Of a DNA stretch of 47,906 nucleotides, positions 41,663-47,906 are shown piece by piece; position 1 is the stretch's first letter; every line of letters starts with the position of its first letter. The notes under the pieces were generated by a model that saw nothing but the letters and a program-made list of their open reading frames with translations, was not told where the DNA came from and did no database searches. The translations under genes were made by a program, and so were the position numbers. The stretch is from Thermoactinomyces mirandus (GTDB lineage: Bacteria; Bacillota; Bacilli; Thermoactinomycetales; Thermoactinomycetaceae): contig NZ_JACEOL010000062.1 of assembly GCF_013868055.1 (NCBI RefSeq), positions 1 to 47,906 of the forward strand, in the 5' to 3' direction.

Positions 41663-42631
41663 ATGACAGAAGATCTTATAAAAATGCTGGAGCTTTTAAA
41701 CGAAAATTCGGGGTGGTTTTTCGATTTCTTCGTAATTGTTGTAGCTGTAGGAATTTCAGCGACATTACTGGTCCACATCTATCGATTTGCAACAGGAAAA
41801 AGTGACTGGTTGGGGCGCAGTCTGGACGGGGGAGACCAAAGCAGCCAAATGGCACTCATTCAATTGGATACTTGCCGGAAAGAAAACGAAGAATTGGAAA
41901 AGAAGGTACTCCTTCTGGAAAATGACCGGCAGGAATTAATGGATTTGTTAAAAGAAAAGAAAAATCAGCTGGAACAGAAAAAGGTTCAATTAACAAAATT
42001 CAAAGAAGAAATAGAGATGCTGAAAAACCTGTATGAAGAATTGGATCAAAAATATGATGATGAAACATATACCATGTCTCAAATCATGTATACCGCCGAA
42101 GAAGTTGCAGCGGCCATCGTGGATCAGGAGAGATTCCGGCAGAACCGTGATGATATTTTCATGAATCTGCTTGATTATTTGGTGAATACATTAAAGAATT
42201 TCCGGTACAAAAATCCCAGGGTAATCATTCATGTCAAGTATCCTGAAAAAAATGATGCTCTTGTGCATTTTGCTCATTCCAGCGGACACTCTCACCGCGT
42301 AAAAATATATGAACCACCCATTTACGGAAGTGCAGCTGGCCGTGCCTGGAGAACGAACGAGGTTTACTATGTGCCTGATGTTGAAGACCCCTCTTATGAA
42401 TATGATTTGAAGACACATTCACGAAAAGTATATCGTACCATTTTATGTGTCCCTATTAAAGCCGGCAACTATGAACCGACAAGAATCGGTGTACTTACAA
42501 TTACCGGTTCTCCCGTGAACGCATATGAAGATATTGAAATTGAACGCGCCACTTTGTTCGCCAGTCTGCTGTATCCGCTGATTTATATTGATTTAAATAA
42601 GCGAGGTGATAAAAATGGCACAGGTACGTAA
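41663..42631 (+). CDS. Membrane-anchored GAF-domain protein
   Basis: 322 residues. An N-terminal membrane helix (about 18-42), then a long charged coiled coil (about 70-140; Glu/Lys/Leu repeats), then a GAF domain (about 165-312: VIIHVKYPEK, YGSAAGRAWRTNEVYYVPDVEDPS, TILCVPIKAG, IGVLTITG). No histidine kinase, GGDEF or other output domain follows. It is probably a sensor or scaffold reporting small-molecule or redox state through its coiled coil. The next gene starts inside its last codons (16-bp overlap). Confidence 0.82.
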   Translation: MTEDLIKMLELLNENSGWFFDFFVIVVAVGISATLLVHIYRFATGKSDWLGRSLDGGDQSSQMALIQLDTCRKENEELEKKVLLLENDRQELMDLLKEKKNQLEQKKVQLTKFKEEIEMLKNLYEELDQKYDDETYTMSQIMYTAEEVAAAIVDQERFRQNRDDIFMNLLDYLVNTLKNFRYKNPRVIIHVKYPEKNDALVHFAHSSGHSHRVKIYEPPIYGSAAGRAWRTNEVYYVPDVEDPSYEYDLKTHSRKVYRTILCVPIKAGNYEPTRIGVLTITGSPVNAYEDIEIERATLFASLLYPLIYIDLNKRGDKNGTGT

Positions 42632-42812
42632 GCCGTCATTTGAAGAAAGAAAAAAATTGAATAAAATGTACCGGGATGGAGAGTTAACCAGAGAAGAACT
42701 GATGGAAAAGATGAAAAATGGTTTGTTTGACCATGAACGGCTGAAAGTAAAACAGAAATTTTTAAAACTGATTCGAAATCGGTCATCAGACAAAAACCGC
42801 AAATTCAAGTAA
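42615..42812 (+). CDS. Small basic protein coupled to the GAF gene, unidentified
   Basis: 65 residues, rich in Lys/Arg/Glu, helical (SFEERKKLNKMYRDGELTRE, ELMEKMKNGLFDHERLKVKQ). No membrane segment or Cys. GAGGTG precedes ATG 42615, which overlaps the GAF gene end, so the two proteins are made together and probably act together. No known family. Confidence 0.7.
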   Translation: MAQVRKPSFEERKKLNKMYRDGELTREELMEKMKNGLFDHERLKVKQKFLKLIRNRSSDKNRKFK

Positions 42813-42939
42813 ATTTCTTGTTTTCTGGCTAGAGTAATGGGATTGTCGAAAAAATTTAATACAATAATGGTGCTAGTTTGATGCTTTTTCGTTATATTCT
42901 TTAGTAAAAACATAAATTTAAAAAATGGAGGGGATGCAA

Positions 42940-43167
42940 GTGGAGGCAGATCAGACTTTGGATGCCAAAGGGTTGCAATGTCCCATGCCATTGGTCAAGG
43001 CGCAAAAAGCCATCAAAAAAATGAAATCCGGAGAAATATTGAAGATTGTTACAAATGATTCCGGGTCTTACAGTGATATACCAGCTTGGGCCAAAACAAC
43101 AGGAAATAAGCTGATTGAAAGGAAAGAAGAAGAAGGCATGTACATTTTTTGGATTCAAAAATCTTAA
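42940..43167 (+). CDS. TusA-family sulfur carrier protein
   Basis: 75 residues. The signature QTLDAKGLQCPMPLVKAQKAI contains the sulfur-carrying Cys14 in CPMP. TusA proteins pass persulfide sulfur between enzymes in the cytoplasm. GTG 42940 is spaced 6 nt from GGAGGGG; the ATG at 42934 touches the site. Followed by a DsrE-like gene 18 bp on, a common pairing in sulfur relay. Confidence 0.92.
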   Translation: MEADQTLDAKGLQCPMPLVKAQKAIKKMKSGEILKIVTNDSGSYSDIPAWAKTTGNKLIERKEEEGMYIFWIQKS

Positions 43168-43185
43168 TTGCTATGGGGCGATAAC

Positions 43186-43668
43186 ATGAGTGAAAATAAT
43201 AAGTCAACATTAATTGTTTTTAGTGGAGATTTGGATAAAGCAATTGCCAGTTTTATTATCGCTACAGGTGCTGCGGCAATGGGAAAACAGGTAACCATGT
43301 TTTTTACTTTTTGGGGAATCAGCTTGTTGCGTAAAGAAAATTATCATGGAACCGGCAAAAAATCTTTTCTTGAAAAAATGTTTGGCTGGATGCTGCCGAA
43401 AGGGCCTGACAAACTTGGTCTGTCTAAAATGAATTTCGGCGGCCTGGGCGCCTGGATGATGAAATATATCATGAAAAAGAAAAATATTGCCACTCTGCAA
43501 GAGTTGATGGAAACAGCAAAAGAAATGGATGTAAAACTGGTAGTTTGCTCCATGTCCATGGATGTACTGGGCATTAAGAAAGAAGAATTGATCGACGGTT
43601 TGGAATACGCCGGAGTTGCTACATATCTGGCAGAGGCTGATGATGCCAACATCAACTTGTTTGTATAG
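43186..43668 (+). CDS. DsrE/F-like peroxiredoxin-type sulfur-transfer protein
   Basis: 160 residues. LIVFSGDLDKAIASFIIATGAAAMGKQVTMFFTFWGISLLRK is the start of the DsrE/F/DrsE2 fold; MNFGGLGAWMMKYIMKKKNIATL and VVCSMSMDVLGIKKEELIDGLEYAGVATYL complete it, with a conserved Cys (in VVCSMSMDVLG) that binds sulfur. It should accept or donate persulfide from the adjacent TusA-type protein. No anaerobic sulfite-reductase genes are present in the window, so a role in intracellular sulfur trafficking is more likely. Terminator follows. Confidence 0.9.
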   Translation: MSENNKSTLIVFSGDLDKAIASFIIATGAAAMGKQVTMFFTFWGISLLRKENYHGTGKKSFLEKMFGWMLPKGPDKLGLSKMNFGGLGAWMMKYIMKKKNIATLQELMETAKEMDVKLVVCSMSMDVLGIKKEELIDGLEYAGVATYLAEADDANINLFV

Positions 43669-43727
43669 ATTGCAATCATTATCACTGAAGCAATTATGAG
43701 ACATTATATAGTATTGATCTTTTAAAA

Positions 43728-43760
43728 CAGCAAGGGAATGAAGAACCCTTGCTGTTTTTT
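43728..43760 (+). terminator. Terminator of the TusA-DsrE operon
   Basis: CAGCAAGGG pairs with CCCTTGCTG, then TTTTTT. Confidence 0.93.
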
Positions 43761-43997
43761 GATTCTGTTTTTAGATTACAGGCACGAAAGTCAGCCAGAA
43801 GTAGTAACGGGTTATCAACAAATCATTTTATTGATCACAATATTGATTTTGGCTGAGAGTGCATTATAGAAATGAGAAAACTTTCGATTTCTCAAAAATA
43901 CAGTTAACTGTTCATACTGAGATAAAAGAAAAATAACTGCTATTTTTTGCGTTATAAATTGATTTAATTTCCCCATTCTTTCCACCTTTTATATACC

Positions 43998-44021
43998 GTT
44001 ACAAAACAATTCTTTTGTAAC
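43998..44021. repeat. Perfect inverted repeat with 9-bp arms
   Basis: GTTACAAAA-CAATTC-TTTTGTAAC. Could be a regulator site or a weak terminator; no gene lies immediately beside it. Confidence 0.6.
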
Positions 44022-44031
44022 CTTATAAAAT

Positions 44032-44080
44032 AATGATAGCCAAACCCTTTAATTTATAAGGGATTTGGCGCACTATCATT
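44032..44080. repeat. Long imperfect hairpin, possible small palindromic element
   Basis: AATGATAG pairs with CTATCATT, and inside it CCAAACCCTT pairs with AAGGGATTTGG with one bulge, around an A/T-rich loop. Total about 49 bp. It resembles the layout of small palindromic (REP-like or MITE-like) elements; I saw no second copy in this window. Confidence 0.5.
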
Positions 44081-44303
44081 TTCTGGTCTTCCAAATTTCC
44101 GCTCTTGTCACAAAATGATATCTCGCCAAGTTGATTTGTTTTGAGATTTTATTCAACATTTATTTCCTTTACCATATGCACTTGCTCTGCAAACGTCTTA
44201 ATTTCCTTTTTCTTTTATACCTTTCCCGGATTTTCACTGCCAATTTCATGTTCAGCAGTCTTGGATTTGATATCCCGGTTTCTCGTATAACATGATTGCC
44301 AGC

Positions 44304-44681
44304 TTAAGACGATACCGTTTCCTGCCAACTTTCCTCTTCGGAAATTCCCTGTTTTTTGAATTGCAAACGGCACCAGAAAGCAGAATTTGCATAATCCCAA
44401 TGATATTTGCTGAATTTCCCGTTTGGATGAAAATACTTCCATACTTCGGGAAAGTGTTTTTTTATATCTGATAATATTTCCTTTTTCTTTTGACTCATTA
44501 AATGTTGATCATGCCGATATTTTGCCCCCAAAGTTTCCAAACAATCTGTCACTTCTGTCGGAACTTGGCGCCAGATCTCCTTCCATTCTTCATAGGAATC
44601 TATAAAATAATGAATCTGGAGATCAGAGTCATTGTAAATGTCATGCAACAGATGCCCCGGGATCGTTTCGCGATTTTTCAT
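44304..44681 (-). CDS. Unidentified small cytoplasmic protein
   Basis: 125 residues, soluble, charged, with many aromatic residues (EEWKEIWRQVP, YFHPNGKFSKYHWDYANSAFWCRLQFKKQG). GGGAGGG precedes ATG 44681. No membrane segment or known motif. Codon use looks genuine over the whole length. The family is not recognised. Confidence 0.7.
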   Translation of the reverse strand: MKNRETIPGHLLHDIYNDSDLQIHYFIDSYEEWKEIWRQVPTEVTDCLETLGAKYRHDQHLMSQKKKEILSDIKKHFPEVWKYFHPNGKFSKYHWDYANSAFWCRLQFKKQGISEEESWQETVSS

Positions 44682-44795
44682 AATAGCCCTCCCGCCTGTC
44701 AGGGATATAAAAAATAATATATTATTGTATTAGGAAACCAATGGCAGTTTCCCTTTATTTTGAAACTATTTTTTATCATCGGTGGAGGGCTGGTA

Positions 44796-45749
44796 ATGAA
44801 AAAAGAAAGTTTGTCTCATTTATTTCGGAATTTTGCGTTGAATGAATGCAAAAATTCAAGTATTTTGTATGGACATCTGGCATTAAATATTTCCGAAGAT
44901 AAAGAATTGCTTGAAATCGCTTTACATGCCCGCTCAGGCCAACCGGTACCCAACCTCTTTCTCGGAGCGGTTCATTATCTTTTGTTAAAAGGAAAAAATC
45001 ACGAATTGAGAAAATACTATCCCGGCATTGTGGATTATCCACAAAAAGCAGAATATTCCTTTCCTTATTTTCGCGATTTTTGCCTCTCATTTAGGGAAGA
45101 AATCATCTCCATCCTTCAGGAGAAACTTGTCCAAACCAATGAAATTGGACGTTGTGCTTATCTTTACCCATGTTTTTGCCTGATTTACAGTCGGGTAAAG
45201 AAACCCCTTTCTGATATCCTGATCCACGCAGACATAAAAGGAAAACGCAAACCGTTTTTGCTACCGGAAAGTCCCCCTGTATCCATGCGATTGGGCATTG
45301 ATTTAAAGGTGAATAATTTATCTGATGAAGAAGATTATTTATGGCTGAGATCATTAATCTGGCCAGAGCATAAAAAGCGAGTGGAACTTTTTGAAAAAGC
45401 TGCAAGACTGTTACCATCTTACTCTCTCCGGCTAATTAAAGGAGATGGAGTCTTGCTTCTTCCTCAGTTAGTGAAACAAATACCAAAGGATAGAGCGATT
45501 TGTATTTTCCACACACATGTCGCCAATCAAATCAGGGAAAAAGACAAACTTGAGTTGATGAAACAGATTCAATCGCTTGGAAAAACCAAAGAGGTGTTTC
45601 ATTTATATAACAATATGTGGGATGGCGACCTTCATCTGGATTCCTTTATTGACGGAGAAAAATACCATAGGATTCTGGCCCGGACAGACGGACATGGACG
45701 CTGGTTTGAGTGGTACAGTCAAAACAAAGGGAATAGAGATCCGGAATGA
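44796..45749 (+). CDS. DUF2332-family protein
   Basis: 317 residues. FRNFALNECKNSSILYGHLAL and SGQPVPNLFLGAVHYLLLKGKNHELRKYYPG are the characteristic N-terminal blocks of DUF2332; LVQTNEIGRCAYLYPCF and CIFHTHVANQ are later ones. The family has no assigned function. I start at ATG 44796, after GGAGGG; the frame upstream also has an ATG at 44760 with no site. Divergent from the 44304 gene. Confidence 0.78.
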   Translation: MKKESLSHLFRNFALNECKNSSILYGHLALNISEDKELLEIALHARSGQPVPNLFLGAVHYLLLKGKNHELRKYYPGIVDYPQKAEYSFPYFRDFCLSFREEIISILQEKLVQTNEIGRCAYLYPCFCLIYSRVKKPLSDILIHADIKGKRKPFLLPESPPVSMRLGIDLKVNNLSDEEDYLWLRSLIWPEHKKRVELFEKAARLLPSYSLRLIKGDGVLLLPQLVKQIPKDRAICIFHTHVANQIREKDKLELMKQIQSLGKTKEVFHLYNNMWDGDLHLDSFIDGEKYHRILARTDGHGRWFEWYSQNKGNRDPE

Positions 45750-45933
45750 TTTTCAATTATCGATTTGGGTAATAAAGCCAAATATTGACAGTGTTCCAAC
45801 AACAACTCTTCATTCCTGTTACAGTTATGCTATACTTGCCTGGGCTATATGATCCTCGATCTGGTTGGCCTCTCTCGAACAAATGCAGAAGAGCCTATGT
45901 TTTCGAAATTTTATTAAATACTCGTAAGTTTGA

Positions 45934-46076
45934 ATGAATCGACAAAAAAGAACTGCATAATCTTTATTTTCTCATTAAAACAGATTGACGAACATGAATA
46001 CGCCTATGATTCAGGATTGGTCGAAGTTACATTAGAACCCAAACAAGTGGACAATGAGCTTTATTATGATAGATAA
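45934..46076 (+). pseudogene. Fragment of a small ORF, frameshifted
   Basis: The frame ELHNLYFLIK needs a frameshift in an AAAA run near 45982 to continue as QIDEHEYAYDSGLVEVTLEP and KQVDNELYYDR, then stop at 46076. A further frame change in the A6 run at 45942-45947 would connect it to ATG 45934. Protein-like but unrecognised. Likely a decayed gene; a sequencing error in A-runs is possible. Confidence 0.4.
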
Positions 46077-46114
46077 TGGCGGAGGGATGCAGGTTTATAA
46101 AAAAACAAACCTTT

Positions 46115-46139
46115 CGGGGCAGAATATGCCCCGTTTTTT
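46115..46139. terminator. Terminator
   Basis: CGGGGC pairs with GCCCCG around AGAATAT, then TTTTTT on plus. It lies about 40 bp beyond the stop of the minus gene at 46179, and after the small ORF on plus. Confidence 0.8.
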
Positions 46140-46178
46140 GCCTTTTCAAAAATAAAAGCACGCGCTTTTCAATCTTCC

Positions 46179-47906
46179 TTACTTACTGCTTTCATCAAGG
46201 ATAATTTCAACGATCCCCTGGCTGCCATCCACACGAATCATTTGCCCATCCTTTATTATCCTGGTAGCATCATCCACTCCCACCACGGCAGGAATTCCGT
46301 ATTCCCTGGCCACTACGGAACCGTGTGTCATCAATCCCCCCACTTCCGTTACCAGCGCTTTGGCGGATTGGAACAAGGGCGTCCAGCCGGGATCAGTATG
46401 GGGTGCTACCAGAATTTCTCCTTCATGGAAATCGGCTTCTTCCGGCTTGAAGACAACACGCGCTTTTCCCTCAACCATTCCTGCTGAAGCTGGCGTTCCG
46501 ACAAGCACACCTTCGGGAAGTTCACCTCTTTTGGATGATCCGGTCACAATTTCTCCTTCACTCGTCATCACTTTTGGTGGTTTCAATGTTTGATACCAGG
46601 CAAATTTTTCTTTGCGGTCTGCAACAAGGTCAGTGACATTCAGCAGGAATTCCCCTTTAGCCAGTTGGATCAACTCTTCCAAAGTCAGGAAAAACACATC
46701 TTCAGCCCGATGCAGAATCCCTTTCTTCACCAGTTCTTCCGCTTTGACCATGATATTTTTTTTGCATTCATACCAAATCAATGTTAGCAGATATTTGGGG
46801 TGCTCGCGAAGTCCCCCCATGTAGCGGTATACTTCAATAAGACGTTGAATCCGTCTGGCTTTATATTTGCTGCGTCCCGCCTGTCCGATGATCCGCCGCT
46901 CTGCTTCCCGGGCAACCTGTTCACCTTCGGCAAATTTTCGCCGGTGTTCTCCCGGCTTCACACTGCGCATATGCCCCAAAATGGCCGGAACCAGCTGAGT
47001 TGGCGCCTCACGCCAGCGAGGTCTGGTCACATCAATTTCTCCCGGGCAACGATGACCGTATTTATCCATAAACTTCTCAAATTCCAGTTTAAACCGCTCG
47101 CCCCCTTCAACCTTCAGGAGTCCTTCATAAAAGGTTTTGTCATCGGCCTGTTTCAGATATGCTTCCACTTCCGGCAGTTCACGGACCAGATCCGCCAGAT
47201 CGCCAATCTCCAGACCCATCTGGCTGGTAATATTGCCAGGAAGCGATTTGTTCAACTGATACAACTCTTTGGTATCTCCCAATTCTTTCTTTAGCAACAT
47301 GAATGAGATCGGAAAACAGATCACATATGGAAAAAGGACTGGCAATATATCTTTTGCCAGATTATTCAACTGATATTGAACCATTTCCAGCCGTTTATAT
47401 CCGCTTGTCCCCTGCACCGCTTTCCGGATATCTGCCCATTTATTCTGCATAAAGTCTTCAACTTTTTCCTTTGCCAATTTGGGATCCCGTTTAAACAGAT
47501 TTTTCCACACATCTTTTACTACAGGGACAATATATTGTCGTTTTGAGCGAATCACACCCGGCTTGGCCGGAACCTTCCGGAACTCCGGCCGCTCAATCAC
47601 TTCAGTGATAGCATTGGCAAGCTTTTCATCAAAAACATTCTTAAGCACAATAGGAAATACTTTTCTTCCATATTTTGTACGGAGAAATTCCGTGGGATTG
47701 ACAAACAGGCGCCCGCCCGCTTCCAAAAAAACACTTTTTGGAAAAATGGTTTGCAAGATCGAAATCCCCATCGGCTTCATGGCATCGGTCATCATTTGTG
47801 CATGGCCAAATGAGAACATTACCTGAAGCGGTTCCTGCGGAATGTCCGGCAACGGATAGAGTGATGTGACCGGCCGGCTTTGTACAACATAAAACTCCCC
47901 GTCTTC
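46179..47906 (-). CDS. Rifampicin phosphotransferase / PEP synthase-like protein, 5' end outside the window
   Basis: At least 575 residues, open to the window edge. The first visible part, VVQSRPVTSLYPLPD, is the end of the N-terminal ATP-grasp domain. A long helical middle domain follows (SFGHAQMMTDAMKPMGISI to about residue 440 of the visible part), and the C-terminal swivelling domain holds the catalytic His in GGLMTHGSVVAREYGIPAVVGV, preceded by GTPASAGMVEGKARVV and APHTDPGWTPLF. A drug-binding-type middle domain in place of a PEP-binding barrel is the plan of rifampicin phosphotransferases (B. subtilis Pps/RPH). These inactivate rifamycins with ATP. Substrate inferred from architecture only. 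Confidence 0.85.
   Translation of the reverse strand, partial: EDGEFYVVQSRPVTSLYPLPDIPQEPLQVMFSFGHAQMMTDAMKPMGISILQTIFPKSVFLEAGGRLFVNPTEFLRTKYGRKVFPIVLKNVFDEKLANAITEVIERPEFRKVPAKPGVIRSKRQYIVPVVKDVWKNLFKRDPKLAKEKVEDFMQNKWADIRKAVQGTSGYKRLEMVQYQLNNLAKDILPVLFPYVICFPISFMLLKKELGDTKELYQLNKSLPGNITSQMGLEIGDLADLVRELPEVEAYLKQADDKTFYEGLLKVEGGERFKLEFEKFMDKYGHRCPGEIDVTRPRWREAPTQLVPAILGHMRSVKPGEHRRKFAEGEQVAREAERRIIGQAGRSKYKARRIQRLIEVYRYMGGLREHPKYLLTLIWYECKKNIMVKAEELVKKGILHRAEDVFFLTLEELIQLAKGEFLLNVTDLVADRKEKFAWYQTLKPPKVMTSEGEIVTGSSKRGELPEGVLVGTPASAGMVEGKARVVFKPEEADFHEGEILVAPHTDPGWTPLFQSAKALVTEVGGLMTHGSVVAREYGIPAVVGVDDATRIIKDGQMIRVDGSQGIVEIILDESSK

Larger units (their letters stand above)
43761..44303. other. 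A/T-rich gene-free stretch with two adjacent long hairpins
   Basis: 540 bp without a gene. Two inverted repeats lie side by side at 43998-44021 and 44032-44080 (next entries). No promoter with a downstream gene on plus is apparent; the nearest minus gene ends at 44304. Confidence 0.5.

Overview
The window looks like a chromosomal segment of a low-to-medium GC, endospore-forming Bacillales bacterium; I cannot name the genus. The main pointers are a CotF-type spore coat protein, a SpoIIM-family protein, YknWXYZ-like, YhbD/bactofilin, YneB/YnzC-like, YhfP-like and Mta-like genes, a lysA gene behind an L-box riboswitch, and strong AGGAGG ribosome binding sites. The first 12 kb reads clearly richer in A/T than the rest and is flanked by decayed genes and an IS110 end, so part of it may be acquired.

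Layout. 1-4.8 kb: the end of an IS110-type transposase, then a tightly packed operon (SpoIIM/DUF95 protein, Yip1 protein, HlyD/MacA-type adaptor, ABC ATPase, MacB/FtsX permease). It corresponds to YknWXYZ plus the DUF95 protein that is characteristic of circular-bacteriocin clusters. 4.8-6.1 kb: gene debris. 6.3-12.1 kb: a divergent sugar locus. PTS IIB, IIC, a small membrane protein and a GH4 phospho-glycosidase lie on minus; PTS IIA, a MupG-like (GH170) 6-phospho-muramidase and a BadF-type sugar kinase lie on plus. They share a promoter region with a near-consensus cre site. 12.2-14.1 kb: a YtrA-type GntR regulator with an ABC transporter. 14.4-21.7 kb: a secreted protein, a TetR regulator, a small membrane protein, a LysE exporter, an asparagine synthetase with the catalytic Cys replaced by Ser, a YhbD-type MerR-like protein with a bactofilin, and a thioredoxin-fold protein.

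21.9-29.4 kb: a staphylococcal-nuclease-type protein, a CotF-like coat protein, a DUF2294-like and a DUF2653-like protein with an ArsB/NhaD-type permease (two leaders here carry the same hairpin), an Mta-like regulator, phosphoglycerate mutase, and lysA with its riboswitch. 29.5-35.5 kb: a damaged EamA transporter, YnzC, a YneB-type resolvase, an M42 aminopeptidase, an S66 LD-carboxypeptidase, arylamine N-acetyltransferase and a YhfP-type oxidoreductase.

35.5-38.5 kb: a gene-free stretch rich in inverted repeats, then a ruined glycolate/lactate oxidase operon (fadR-like, glcF-like, glcD-like, all broken) ending in an IS1182 remnant. 39-41.3 kb: an arsR-acr3-arsC operon and a thioredoxin-like fragment. 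41.6-43.7 kb: a GAF protein, a small charged protein, and a TusA/DsrE sulfur-relay pair. 44.3-47.9 kb: an unknown protein, a DUF2332 protein, a small ORF fragment, and the 3' two-thirds of a rifampicin phosphotransferase/PEP-synthase-like gene that leaves the window.

Most likely to repay follow-up: the DUF95-YknWXYZ-like operon, the sugar divergon with two different phospho-glycosidases, the duplicated leader hairpin near 23.85 and 25.66 kb, and the Cys2-to-Ser asparagine synthetase. I found no CRISPR array, tRNA or rRNA.
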